Source: Syncephalis plumigaleata
Lineage: Eukaryota > Zoopagomycota > Zoopagomycetes > Zoopagales > Piptocephalidaceae
Assembly: GCA_025201365.1 (NCBI GenBank)
Contig: JAIXMF010000016.1
Span: forward strand, 470,122-534,121
Length of the DNA stretch: 64,000 nt
Reading direction: 5' to 3'
Shown: positions 1-12,211 of the stretch, one piece after another
Position numbering within the stretch: the stretch's first letter is position 1
Layout of the letters: each line of letters begins with the position of its first letter
Made by a program: the position numbers and the translations under genes
Notes under the pieces: model-generated
Told to the model about the DNA's origin: nothing
Database searches by the model: none
The model's input: only the letters and a program-made list of their open reading frames with translations

Positions 1-2
1 CT

Positions 3-1052
3 ACTAGTACTAATAGTACAACGACAAAGGATACAGTACATGTCAAACATCATAAATCAACATTATTATCATCATCGGCTAATGAGACAAGATCATCAGC
101 AGCATCATCAGCATCTACAAGACAACAAAAACCACTCAAGTGTACACCATTAGATACTAACATTACTGCCACATCTAATACATCTAACCATTCTCGTAGC
201 GAATCTATTGATGCACCATTGTCACCATCAAAGAAACGTACAATTGGTCGATTAATTGAAGCATTATCCACTCAATTCCGCGGTATGAGTAATAGTAGTA
301 CAGCAAATGAGCAACATATCAATAACAGTAGTAGTAGTAGTAACAACATTACATGGAAACATAATCATTTAGTAACTAAATCATCTAAAGGTCAACATTC
401 TACTAAAGCAACATCATCAGCATCACCAATATTGGATGTATCAAAGGATACAAAAGTAGATAGTAAACTAGATACTCATCAATTATCATCTACATCTACT
501 AATACATTCAACTCGACTGCAACTAGTAATACTAGTAGTAGTGGTAATACAATGGATAACACGATAAAGCATACTGCTACTACTATTGATATGATTGATA
601 CTGTAGCATCACCGTCTATTACTCAATCTAAACAACGAAAATCATTACGTGTACGATTTGATCCTGCCGCTGTATTACTCGATGCTGCACGTTATGGCGA
701 TATCGGTTTAATGCGTCATTGTCTAGAGGCGGGTATCTCACCTGACTATCAATCGGTACATCGTCGTATGGGTGCCATTCATATGGCGGCATCTTACGAT
801 CATTTAGATGCATGTCGACTATTAGTGGATACGGGTGCTAATCCTAATCTACAAGATGCCGAGGGTTGGACGCCATTACACTGTGCTGCTGCAGAGGGTC
901 ATTTACGTGTTGTCACCTTTCTATTAGGTCATGATGCGGTTGACACGACATTAATGAATGGCGATGAAGAGACTGCAGAAGATGTAGCAGAGGAAGAGCG
1001 TGTACGTAGTGTGTTACACGCCTCTATTCTCAATGCAACACGATCATCATGA
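3..1052 (+). CDS. Ankyrin-repeat protein with PP1-binding motif (C-terminal part)
   Basis: The frame is open from the left edge, so the true start lies outside the window. The first ~200 residues are Ser/Thr/Asn-rich and probably disordered. Near the C-terminus the sequence SLRVRFDPAAVLLDAARYGD is an RVxF protein phosphatase 1 docking motif running straight into ankyrin repeats, the arrangement of MYPT/PPP1R12 and PPP1R27 proteins. Two clear repeats follow, around GAIHMAASYDHLDACRLL and GWTPLHCAAAEGHLRVV, then an acidic tail. It is likely a regulatory or targeting subunit of PP1; this is family inference. No intron is needed in the visible part. An AATAAA-like signal sits near 1332, and the downstream gene converges on it. 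Confidence 0.75.
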   Translation, partial: TSTNSTTTKDTVHVKHHKSTLLSSSANETRSSAASSASTRQQKPLKCTPLDTNITATSNTSNHSRSESIDAPLSPSKKRTIGRLIEALSTQFRGMSNSSTANEQHINNSSSSSNNITWKHNHLVTKSSKGQHSTKATSSASPILDVSKDTKVDSKLDTHQLSSTSTNTFNSTATSNTSSSGNTMDNTIKHTATTIDMIDTVASPSITQSKQRKSLRVRFDPAAVLLDAARYGDIGLMRHCLEAGISPDYQSVHRRMGAIHMAASYDHLDACRLLVDTGANPNLQDAEGWTPLHCAAAEGHLRVVTFLLGHDAVDTTLMNGDEETAEDVAEEERVRSVLHASILNATRSS

Positions 1053-1380
1053 TGATGACGATTACATTACCGAATTATTGAGATGTACTTTTATTCTTGT
1101 CGATTCTTTCTCATTCCTGTTTATGTCATTATTGTTGCCGTGTTTTCTTGACTAACATTTATCTATTATCCATTCATTTAGTTAATTGATTGATTGATTG
1201 ATTAATCAATTGATTATAAAAAGTAAAATATTATAGTTATACTCGATTATGAATGATGTGTAATGTATGTAGGTATGTAGGTATATTTAGAGAAATGCAA
1301 ATGTTTACAATGAGATTATACAACTAAGATTAATAAAGTAATAAATAATATGACATATATATAATTATGTAGAAATCACA
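1053..1380. other. Convergent intergenic region
   Basis: AT-rich 3' flank shared by two convergent genes. It holds short TGAT/ATTG runs near 1180-1215 and AATAAA-like signals around 1331-1350. I see no gene in it. Confidence 0.6.
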
Positions 1381-4300
1381 CTATTGAGCATGTTGTCGAT
1401 TGCGTAATTGTTCTACGGCTAATGCTGCTCGTCGTCGAAGATAATCGGAGAATTCGTATTTCTGATATGCAGGAGCACCACCACCACCATTGCCATTTCT
1501 TCTTTCATTGGTTGGTTGATTTGCTCCATTACGATGTCCTGCATATCCACTTTTACCATCACCTTTAGACATGGCTAGTTCAAATTCACGCATTGCTTCA
1601 CCGGGTCGATTGAGCTGCATGGCGAGTAGTTCACCAAGCTAGTATATCAGTATTATTAGTATATATTGATTGCTATTAATATAGGATGAGTAACTCACCT
1701 CGTATCTACAATGAGGCAATACCCAATTCTCGTATTCAATTAGAGGTTCCATTTGAATACACGTATGGAATGCTTCCAATGCTAATTGTGCATTACTGCC
1801 TAGTTGTTTATAAATGACACCACGAAGAAATGTGTAGATAACACGCGTGTCATCATCTGGATCTACTTCATACTAATATCATATACATACATACATATGT
1901 TAGCATTGCTTACTAGTATTATTATCATAAGTGATGATGACTTACCTCCCATGCTTGTTTAATAAATTCATGCATGGTTTTTAGTGTATCTGGACGCATA
2001 TGTGCTAGATCACGTCGAAGATAGAGTAATACAATAATCTGTACCACTGGTATTCTACCACGTTGAATGGTACGCTCACATTGATACATGGCGAATTTAA
2101 CAAATCGATTTGGCTAACATAATCCATTAGTACTCTAGTAACAGCGTAAATACAACTCATTACCTTTAATTTCTGTTTACTTGATGTTGTACTGCCACTA
2201 AGCATTTGATCTAATAGTTGTTTTACTTCATGCATCACCGATAATGCTTTCCGTTGACTATCCTCGGTCATGGTGGCAGTATAACATGCCGCGAGTACTA
2301 CACCGCTGAATGGTTGTAGTGCCACTTCATTCGGTCGATAGCTAATTCTATTATACGTGATGGCATCTTTATCGATACTATTACGTGTGGTATCATAGTC
2401 GGCGTGTTGATGCTCATTAGCTGGTTCCTCAGTTTGATGATCGTCTACTTGTAGTGCGGCATTCAACGGCAATTGCGATACATGTTTAATGGTATTCTGT
2501 CGTGAGAATGAACGTCTACCGTAGAATCCCATCTCGAATAAACGTGTAGCCGATGCTATATCCAATCGTATCAGGTAGAGTGCACCCAATTCGATACGGA
2601 AATTGATCGGTCTTATACGTGCACGCTCCGCACCAGCAATGGCTTGTGTGAGATGTGCCATGGAACGATGGATTAGATCGGATTTACGCTCGAGTAACGC
2701 GGCCATGAATAGAAATACCGGACTATTACTATAGTAATAATAGTAACAGTAATAAAATGATATCAATATATTATAGATATGTATGATATAATCTACTTAC
2801 GGAAATTGTTCTAGACATAGTTTTAGTATTTGACGCGCAGGTTGCAGTGTTGTAGCTAATGGTTGCAAGGCGCGTGGCATCATTAAATGGTTAAACAGCA
2901 ATAGGACGGCAGCAAATGGAGCTATATATCGATAAACATGTCGATCAGTCATCTATTACTCGATGCTATATACATCACTGTATACACATATATATGTGTC
3001 ACTTACCTCGTGCACCACCTCGTTCGAATACAACGTTTAACAAACGAATACCCTTACTTCTATCCGCACTGAACCCGATAGCTTTTAAGATGGATAGAAA
3101 TGAGCCTGGCACGACAGATAGTACAAAGTAGAATACACCTAGGCCACATACGAGTGCATCACATAGATCAGGGTCTGCTTCCGTGCCATCGGCTGTTGTA
3201 CTACCAAATGAGCCGATACCGCTATACCAACTACTTCGTACGGCAGTTTTCGGTTGAATGACACGCTGTCGACATGTCTCCTCATCCAGGTCCATATCAG
3301 TTTGTAGACGTGTGTATAATTTCCACGATTTACGTAAATTAAACGCGCCTTTAATCTCTGACCACCTGATAGCATTTGTAATACGGCACGGAATAGTAAG
3401 GCATCAGCACGCGCTAACATGCAATCCCATCGATAATTTTGTCGTAGGGCGGGTGTGGCAGCGTATGGCACAGCATTGTTAGTTGCTCGATAGAGTTGAG
3501 GATAGTTACGTCGTATAAATTGTTGAAATGATGCTTCCTATTGATCATGATACCCGTTAATTACTTGTTAAACAGCAATAATGATGTAATTACCCATTCA
3601 CTAGTGGAATCAAGTACACGACCGGCCAATTGGTCTGTAATATCGGCATATTCCAATGTGGCCTCTCTATCCCTTAGATGACCTCCAACTAATAAGCGTA
3701 CTAGATAAATCTACACATATATATACATATTAATAAATTGATAAATGAATGTGTAGAATAAGCTTACCTCGGTATAATGGATAGCCATACGTGGTATTTG
3801 ATTACGTAGTGTTAATAGACGTGTAGCTTTGTCGAATTCACCATTCCATATTGCTTGAATGGCCTCACGTATATATTGATGCATACGACCATGATCATTC
3901 CTACCGATACCATTATCGATTGGAGAGGATGCCGGTAATGATGACGACAGCGCTGTTGCAGTTGCTGCTAACTCTACAGCAGCCGGTCTAAATGGTAATC
4001 GCGCCTTATTGCCATTGGGTGGATTAGGGAATGCCGATGGTACAGGTGATGTAGATTTAGACAACATCGTCGGTGATACCTTGTTCAAGTGTGAAGGTGC
4101 CGGTGGAAGTGATCCCGCCACAACAGCTACTTGTTGTCCATTATGAATATCGTTGTAGTGTATATCCTGTTGTATTAACCCATTAGTCTTCTTGTTAGCA
4201 ATAGGTGTCGATCGATCATTGGGTATTTGCGGTGTAGCCACTAATGTTGCTCGCCTCGTCTCCAATTCCTCTACAATCATGGCGGCATCTTTTTGTGCAT

Positions 4301-4625
4301 GAATATCAAATCCCACTGTACGTCGTAATGGATTAAGCTTCAATGATCCATTACTACTACGCGATGCCATACCATTATTCGACCATGGTGAGTCTTGTGT
4401 TGCCACCTTGTTATACTGTGGTATGACTTGTCCCTTTGCCGAATAATGTGAATTGAGTGGCATCGATCCAGTATCATCTATTAGTTGTTGTTGTTGTTGT
4501 GATGTATTATGTTGACTAGTGGTATTATATTCTGATACATTTGTTGTAGTACTTGTAGTGTTGCTCGATGATAACGATGATTGTTGCTGATGATGTTGTT
4601 GTTGATTTACAGTCAAATCTATCAT
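1381..4625 (-). CDS. IML2/TTC39-family TPR protein
   Basis: The Iml2/TTC39 family comprises tetratricopeptide proteins of fungi and animals; yeast Iml2 is linked to mitochondria, lipid droplets and clearance of inclusion bodies. The order of motifs matches: a helix pair with AIQAIWNGEFDKATRLL, an IKGAFNLRKSWKLY segment, the family hydrophobic stretch GLGVFYFVLSVVPGSF followed by ILKAIGFSADRSKGIRLL, then C-terminal TPRs ending in LGELLAMQLNRPGEAMREFE. Exons read on the minus strand are 4625-3768, 3710-3594, 3537-3007, 2921-2801, 2728-2164, 2113-1946, 1872-1699 and 1638-1381, with GT-AG ends. The N-terminal 200 residues are Gln/Ser/Asn-rich. One base appears missing near 3360-3370, because the frame changes within the conserved IKGAFNLRK segment. 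The ATG overlaps the stop of the upstream gene, so a fusion is possible. Confidence 0.8.
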
Positions 4626-6433
4626 GGGTGCAGAAATCCATCAGGATTACCATCGCTATGTTGTTCATATTCATCTTCTTCGTCACTAATTGATGACATA
4701 TGATCATGGCCATTACTATTAACTGAATCTACTACTACTGTAGTAGTAGTTGGTAGAATAGGCGACAGTTCCTCAGCTAATAAATTGCCGTGAATAGATG
4801 TGTTCGCATTATCTGGTGGAATAGGTGACAATTCGTTATTCTGTAACTGTGCCGTTAATGATAAATGTGCGTAGCCTTTCATTGAACCTGATCCTGGCAA
4901 TGTTGGACTAGGCATGCTATGCATCGGTGTATCATAAGCATTACGGAAGAAGCTGTATGAGGCAACTGGTAGTCCATTTGGATGATTCAATGACTGTGGC
5001 GACAATGACGGATGACTGAGCTTGTTGAGAGAATTTCTATCGGATGTATTCTGTTCAACTGGTGATATACTACTCACTGGCAAGACACTCGTTGATAGAG
5101 GATGATTACCAGTATTAGTATTAGTGGAGATGGTAGTTTTTAGGGAGTATGCAGTTACAACATCAGGATGATTGTTGTTAGTAGCTGGAGGTACATCAGC
5201 TAACGATTTATCTGGTATGATATTAGGTGAGAATGGTACAGACTCATCCCAATGATCATTGATGTAATGAGAGCGTCTAATGGAGGATGTCGGTCTAGGT
5301 AGACTACCAATAGATATGATATGATTCTGAATATTTTGAATAATATCCTCCTCCTCTTCTTCCTCTTCTTCTTCAATCAGATTGGTTTGATTATCCATCA
5401 TAGGATCAATACTTGAATCTACCATTCGTTTAAGACTGAACTCGCTACGACCATGATTACTACGTCCGCTAGTTGCAAAACTACTACGATTACGCGATGA
5501 TATACTACTATTGGATGGTGTTTGTGGAATAAGAATAGGTGCTGATGCTGCCATACGCTGTCTAGCTGATGCGATGGAGGCAGCCTCGGCAGCAGCAGCA
5601 GCAATAGGTACGACTGTTTTAAGTGGTGCTGCATAGGATAGTGCACCATAATGAGCTGCAGGTGTATCAATACGTAAATGTTGCTGTTGTTGATGTGCAC
5701 TGATCCTACGCCTAACAATCCCGATGACGATGATTGCCGAGTAATTGTTGCGATATATGGTTGATAATGACGTAAATACAAATAGATAGAATGTAAATAA
5801 ACGTATGAACAATGGTGAATATCCCTGTAATGGCCCATAATCCCATAGTAACGCCATATGTCCATGGAAACTCTATCTTATTGATCCATAGTAGATAGCC
5901 TGTTAAGAGTATGACTGACCAGTAGAATAGAATAATGAAGTGTGCATGTCGAGTGAGTATATGAATATATCACTGGCGATATAACCGAATATTGCGATAC
6001 GTAATACTGCTAGAATGATAGTTGGTAGAATGATAGCTGATCCATTACCCGAACCTATAACAGCGCCCAATAATGTAGCTAGTGCAAGTAGATCTAATAG
6101 TAAACTAGTTCGTAGTATATTACGATAGATAGTCGAATGAATAGGTTGTAATGTCGAATAATTACTATTATAGATTAGTTGATAATCTTCACCTAGTGTA
6201 TTAGCATAGTAGTATTGTTGTTGTTGTTGTTGTTGCTGTTGTTGTTGAGAGTGAATAGAGTCGATATCTTCGGTTGAATATACATTATGGTGTTTATGAA
6301 GGAGTAACGGGTCGGATTGCTCGTTGGTATTCAAGGTGGATTCATTATTATGTGCTTGTCCCGTAGTAGAAGTGGACGGCATATCCTGCAGTTGATTGCG
6401 TGATCCAGTATAGGAATGACCCTGGTGATACAT
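4622..6433 (-). CDS. Four-TM protein with long low-complexity tail
   Basis: I do not recognise the family. The chosen start (6433) is the first ATG. The N-terminus is polar with a polyGln run (6214-6246). About four hydrophobic segments follow, including LLLDLLALATLLGAVIG, an IIL-rich helix, FIILFYWSVILLTGYLLW and a segment around WAITGIFTIVHTFIYILS. A roughly 350-residue Ser/Asn/Pro-rich tail has an eleven-residue acidic run at 5345-5375. Between the third TM and the tail the frame changes at least twice (around 5937 and 5700-5770), either through a 59-nt GTGATA...CAG intron plus another or through single-base deletions. The TGA stop at 4622-4624 overlaps the ATG of the IML2-like gene, leaving no intergenic space. 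The two may be one reading frame broken by a missing base. Confidence 0.45.
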
Positions 6434-7070
6434 ATTATACTTGGTGCAAGCAAACAAGCAAGCAAGAAAGCGAACCGTGACAGCAAATGAAACAGTTGTA
6501 CGGTCAGGACGTTTAACGAATTAGCTTATCCATTCATCAACACGACAGATACTATAAAATGTAGAATGAATATACTGAAAGCAAGCAACGGAATAGAGGC
6601 GTAGAGTAGAGTAGAGTAAGTAGACGAGGATACGAGTGTAGTTAGTGGAGGAGGACAATAGGGAAAGACTAGAATGAAGTACAAATGATGATTGTAATAG
6701 TGGCTGAGTTAAGAAGTAAGAGAAGGAACAACAAATAGAATTGATTGGTAGGGAGGAGAGAGAGAGACCGACTAGAATTGTAGATCGTAATTATCGTCTT
6801 CATTGGTGGAGTAAGTGATTCCTGTATAGAAATTCATGTGTTAAGTGATTATGTGACATGACAGTGATCATGCGTGATGTACAACACTTGTACGCTAGAG
6901 ATATATAACAATGGCATTGGCTGCAATAACTTGTATAATAACAGTGCTATGCATGATGTACGAGCTATCTCACCATTATCAGCTGACATATTGATGCATA
7001 TACGTATGAAGAAGTAGATTTCCATTGTTTATGTATATATACCATTTATTGATATAAATAGTTATGAGTA
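6434..7070. other. Intergenic region
   Basis: Probable promoter of the four-TM gene plus the 3' flank of the hydrolase gene. It holds purine-rich GAGTA and GAGAG runs (6595-6770) and no supported reading frame. Confidence 0.5.
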
Positions 7071-8421
7071 TTAGTGTTTACTGGCATCTTCAAAATGTGA
7101 TACGAGTACTTGTGTGTAGCGTTCAGGTTCTTGTATACCGAAGGCATGTCCGGCATTCTCAATAATTCAAATCGAGCAGCTAACGTATCAGCAATGATAT
7201 AGGAATTCGTCGGTGGAACGGTAGTGTCCATATCACCGGTACACACCATTGTGGGTATGCCAGCTTGTCTAATCGTGTAAAGTCGATCATGTTTAACGAG
7301 ATGCGTCATGACGGCGGCTACTTGACCTGGAAAGTTTCCTCCATCCGTTTCACCATTACCGATGGATGTTCTTGCCAGCTAGACAAAAGCCGAATCATTT
7401 GATGATGATTAGTTCAGCTTCACTCGCTCGATCGTATTGCTAGTGCTAGTTCTCCACTTACTTCATCCACCACTTGACGATTAGTTTTACCGGGAATTCG
7501 CTTGGATGGTTGATCTAACCATACCTAATCATCGCTAGTCAGATCGATACCATATAGGTGATAGTTTAGTTTGCGTACCTTTGGAACATCTCGTCGATTA
7601 GATGAGCATAGCGTTCCTTTGGAGTTTCAGTCAAGCTTTTCTTGATCTTCTCGCCAGCTTGTATATTCTGTAGAGTAAAGTTAATGAGTGCTAATTATTT
7701 TTGTATTACGTGCGCATGTGTGTGTTGCACTTCTTACAATGGGTAGTGTGGTGTCGGCAACCGTGCAGGAGAGGGTGAGTAATTTCAGCATATCTGGTCG
7801 AGCAATGGCAAGCTCCATTATATCATACCGCCCATACTTGCACCAACTAGATGAACATCTGACTTCCAGCCAATATGTTCCAATACTTCAACGTGTCTTG
7901 TGCCATCTCCTTGATACTAGTTACGAATTGATAGTTAGTAAAATAAATCATATACATATACATTAGCAACAATACAGTTACTTACGTGTAATTACCGGGT
8001 GGTGCTCCTAAAATCGAACATAGTAATAGTAATGAGTAGAGAGTATGTTGTTTCGTGAATGGTACTGCTTACCCGATTCACCAACGCCGCGATTGTCGAT
8101 GATGCATACTTGATAGCCGAGGCTGGCTAGTGTCCTCGCTTGTGGTTGCGATTGCTTGAGATTACCGCCCAATCCTATACATTTAGAAGTCATTTAATAC
8201 ACATATCCATCGTTGGATTAGCCACTACGTAATAACTAACCGGTAACGAGCATGACGCGTTCCGGTCCACTGCCATAAATTTCATAGTGCATATTGAATG
8301 GACCACCCGTACGATTGGCGGCAACTTGACAGAATTCTGCGGCGGTCATTGCGACAAATTGACTGGCAATGGATAATACGCCGATAGCAGCACTGAATAG
8401 ACCAGATGACGAAAAACGCAT
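7071..8421 (-). CDS. Secreted alpha/beta hydrolase, frame broken in places
   Basis: A signal-peptide-like N-terminus (SGLFSAAIGVLSIASQFV) precedes an alpha/beta-hydrolase fold: strand VMLVTGLGGN, IIDNRGVGESG, nucleophile elbow HLVGASMGGMI (GxSxG serine), acid region CTGDMDTTVPP, and the catalytic histidine in ENAGHAFGIQEPERY. Exons on the minus strand begin at 8421, 8174, 8007 (22 nt), about 7917, 7667, 7524 and about 7380, with consistent GT-AG ends. Reading through the conserved motifs needs one base added at four places (about 7875, 7820, 7579 and 7155), one next to an AAA run. All catalytic residues are present, so assembly error is more likely than decay, though a young pseudogene is possible. 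The substrate is unknown. Confidence 0.7.
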
Positions 8422-9731
8422 ACTATTGTTGGCAATGGAATCAGACCGTAATTGGTAAAGTCGTGTTATGAATGAATTATTGAAAATTACAAAACATCAG
8501 TCCTATATTTATAGTGCTTTTAATCTATGACATATCCAATGAACGTGTGTACATACACGATCATCGATATTGATACTGCCAAGAAAGCGTATATCACTAC
8601 TTACCGTAAGATAAACCGGTTACTAGCCAAGGATCATGGCACAGTGTGACATGAACGATTGCATCAGGATGATAATATAGGCCTAGTATCGCTGAGTGTA
8701 TACACATACACGCGCGGATTTAACCACATCTTTTCCGTATAGGATGATTGTATGATGCCGTACTACACGATATTGCTTCGTATATCCAGCACTTCAATAA
8801 TTCCTAAGTATTTCTCACTTGGCAAGTCAGCCTTCAGTCGAAATCGCCAAATAAATTCGTGTATTGTACAGATATATTGTATTACAAATGGGTCATCAGA
8901 CAACCCTGAGATTAACCGATGATAACTGGGGAATAGACTAGAGATTATTGCAGCTTCTGCTATTAATGTATGGTATGGATGGATGGTAATTATTGCGCTA
9001 GGTATTCGATAATACGGTATCGAAATGAATCAAAGCAATATCATTCTAGGGTGCATTGACGCCTTCTATTATATTCATCCACCTATAATCTATTGATTAT
9101 GCCGAGTATTATTGACAGGACACGCTGCCAAATACGAATGACTTAATGCTAGTTTCTCCAGAATGAAATGCGAATAAGGGATGCGTTGCTGCATAGGCGT
9201 TTCAAAATAGTCAAGGGAGCGCATTTATTGTTTCAAGCCTACCTGATGGGCGTACAACATAGGCGAGTGTGACTGAATGGTAACTGTCATGACAAGCAGC
9301 ACATATGTTTGTTTGCGTGTGTGTGTGTGACAGGTTGTCCATCCAACACTACCTAAATGACTTTGTTCCTATTAGTATGAATTGGCATCTGCATGTAACA
9401 ATGATACGCGTGAAAAACATGCAGCTGCAGGTTGATGGCTAAAGCAGGTTTACCAGCTTGCAGGGAGGAAAGAAAGAAGCGCGTGTTCTAATCATTATAC
9501 GCACGTACATACCCATACACACATACACACGCATACACATGTACGACTTGCTCGTTAGCTACTTAAATGACAACGCTTAATGACTTGTCCGACCTCTCCA
9601 CCTTATCCCTGTCTATTGATCTGTTCACTACTACCACTCCTACTCCTACTTCTACCATTCTCCTATCGTTAACAATAACGCTGGTCGTTATCAATATTCA
9701 TTACCTTGTTTGTAAAATACCCTCTACAACT
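8422..9731. other. Divergent intergenic region
   Basis: About 1.3 kb between two divergent genes. It contains a TG-repeat (about 9315-9330), CA-rich runs (9500-9540) and a pyrimidine-rich stretch (9590-9660) typical of a fungal core promoter. No gene is seen. Confidence 0.5.
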
Positions 9732-11895
9732 ATGTATCTTTCATTCTCCTCAATCACTATCACTGTTACTGCCGTAGCTGTGCTATTGTGCAGTGCAGAA
9801 GCCGTATACCTGCCCAACACCAAGCTTCGCCGTGCCACGGACAGCGACATTAGCTTTACACCGAGTGATGGTGGCAGTAGCGCCAATGACATGCTTGCTC
9901 CGCCGGAAGTGCTAAATGGAATCGATAGCCCCACCGACTCTCAAGGCATTCGTCGTAAATTTGAGACTGGCGAGGAAGGTGCCGAGTCAGAAAGTGATAT
10001 CGGCTCCTATAATGTAAGTGACCGTGTTTTGCTTGTTAGATCATTATTAATCGTTTATCTTGGGGTACACAGGGACTTGTTGATAAATCGCAACCATCAC
10101 CGACACCCACTACTACTACACTAGTTCCAGTTCCAGTTCTAGTTCCAGTTCTAGCGCGCCCACTACACAAGCTCAAGAAACTACACCGACCAAGGATAGT
10201 GCTGTCAATAGTCCTACTACTACTCCTACACCGGTGGTCAAGCTTTCGCAGCCTAGCGCTAATAGTAGTGGAACCACGTCTACCGTTACTTCAGCCGCAT
10301 CGGCTTCTCCTTCACCGTCGCTTGTATCTCAAATAAGCAACTCGGGAAAAGTCATTTATGTGCCGATATCTAGTGTACGTGCACCAGAGCATTGTTACGG
10401 ATCAGACACGCCTAACAATCCATCACTTCAAACAGCTGCCGCCAATGATGATAAGCATACTCCTGAGCGTATTGCTGCCTATATCAATGTCATCGCTTTG
10501 AATCCCGCTTACAGCAAATGTGTCGGTACTCACCGTGCTTGCTACAGTGCCTGTGGTGTCGACAAGGCTTGCTGCGACGATGCTTTTATAAAATGCGGAC
10601 GCGAGACGTGTGACAACATTCTAAAGTCCAATACTAGTTTTACTAGTTGCGAGAATGATTGGGCGTGGGCTGGAAAATATCCCGTGGAGTTGAAGCTCAA
10701 GTATGCCACCGAGTTTGGTTGTCCCACTTTTCATCAGGCTCAAGTTCAGTGCCAATTGAAGGATTCGGGATTCTTAGGTTGCGTGCCCACGAATAATTGG
10801 GGCAAGTCTAAGCTAGCTTCTGTCAATGATAACAAAAAGGGAAACGATTACGGTGCTAGTCACAATAGTAACAACACCAAGCTAGTTGCCCGCGATCTAC
10901 ATACAAGCACGAATCCATCAAATCCTGCCGCCACTCCACATAGCCATCCAACTACCACTACTACTCTGCTAGTCGTAGTAAGCAGCCAGCTTCAAAGGCG
11001 AATACTGCAAGCATACCCGTCCGCCATCCAAAAGTTCCCGCTGCACATGTACCCTCAGTCATCCAGAAGCCTGTTCAAAAGCCAGCTCCCATGACGGCTC
11101 ATCCACCCAAGCCTGCCAATGCAAAGGCAGCACCTGTGGTAAGCCAAGATAGAAATAAACCTAAAAAGCCCGAGAAAGGTACTAAGAACAGTTTAGCAAG
11201 CGTGGATGACCCGTCCTCAAGTACAGTACCAGTAGTTAATACTGTCCATCGCCTACTGATGCAGCACCGAACACGAATCCTGACCATAAATCGTCGTCTA
11301 GTTCAGCATCTGTCACGAGCATAGCGAAATCTGTACCTACTACTCCCACAACAACAACAACAACGTCATCATCATCGCCGACTCTTATCATCACACCAAC
11401 TATTACACCAACTATTACACCAACTATCACGCCCACTGTTACTACTACTACGACTACTACCACGGTTCCTACACAGCCACAACCATCAAACCATGTTCCT
11501 ACCGATACGGCAAGCCCTACCGGTTCACCAACTAGTAGTGATAGTACTACTACTACCACAACGTCAAAGAAAGCATCCAATGTTATGAATCAATCTCCTA
11601 CTACTCCTACTAGTGGTACTGAACCTACTGTATTGGTTAAAGCGCCAACAACAGTGACAGAACATCAATCGAACTCTGTACCTACTAGCAGCGTCACTAG
11701 TACCACTACCATTACGTCAAGTAGTGCTAGTCCATCGCCCACTACAATCTCACGAGACAACGATGGAAACGCTATTAAAGTGGTAAACCAGCCAGAATAC
11801 AATACGCAGCATGTTATGGTCGTAAGAAACTACGTGGCGTGAATCGTATGTACAATGGTTACGGTGATCATTATCGTAGAGAACCTGACCTCTAA
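9732..11895 (+). CDS. Secreted mucin-like protein with PLA2-like Cys domain
   Basis: The start at 9732 gives a signal peptide (SITITVTAVAVLLCSAEA). An intron lies at 10015-10071. The middle (10380-10800) is Cys-rich: KCVGTHRACYSAC, DKACCDDAFIKC, ETCDNIL, FTSCEN and FGCPTF, with cysteine spacing resembling group XII-type secreted phospholipase A2 (C-x3-H-x2-C-Y core). The His of the active-site pattern is present but the following Asp is replaced by Arg, so catalysis is doubtful. Long Ser/Thr/Pro tracts flank it, including ACT runs and ITPT repeats, typical of heavily O-glycosylated wall or secreted proteins. The frame must jump at about 10120, 10960, 11245 and 11815, mostly in ACT or TCC repeats, consistent with missing bases. 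The chosen end includes a plausible YGRKKLRGVNRMYNGYGDHY tail; otherwise the CDS ends at 11842. Confidence 0.55.
11393..11440 (+). repeat. 12-bp tandem repeat inside mucin tract
   Basis: Four units of ACACCAACTATT or a close variant, encoding Thr-Pro-Thr-Ile or Val repeats. The unit length keeps the reading frame. Confidence 0.85.
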
Positions 11896-12211
11896 ATTCA
11901 TCGCGCATCATTAATGAACTAATGTAAACAGTCATTCTAAGCTGCCGCTTATAATAAACAGCTAGCTTTTTATTTATTCATCTGCGTGTACTTGTGTGTA
12001 TCGACAATTATTATTTATCCTTTGTATTCACTGGATTGCTATCATTATTAGTTATTATGTAATAGTCAATACGACATATTTATTCAATAAATGATTGAAT
12101 GATGATCTTGTAGATATATTTCTTGGTCTAAGGAATAATGACTTGAATGACATGGACACTAAATGAGGGTCTTGTGTATCAATACATTCTTGACTTGAAT
12201 ACCTATAATAT
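11896..12211. other. Convergent 3' region
   Basis: 3' flank of the mucin-like gene and 3' UTR of micro-exon gene 1. It contains TATTTATTCAATAAA at about 12077, a motif also found at 18045 and 23533. Confidence 0.6.

Noticed and set aside
7688-7966. 92-codon plus-strand frame
   Set aside because: Antisense to the hydrolase exons carrying the GxSxG motif.
3711-8421. Programmed ribosomal frameshifting to explain frame breaks
   Set aside because: Breaks lack a common slippery site, occur in many unrelated genes, and all look like a missing base, which fits sequencing error better.
9567-9731. Upstream ATG at 9567 for the mucin-like gene
   Set aside because: It adds a Thr/Ser/Leu stretch from a pyrimidine-rich promoter-like tract and would bury the clean signal peptide that starts at 9732.
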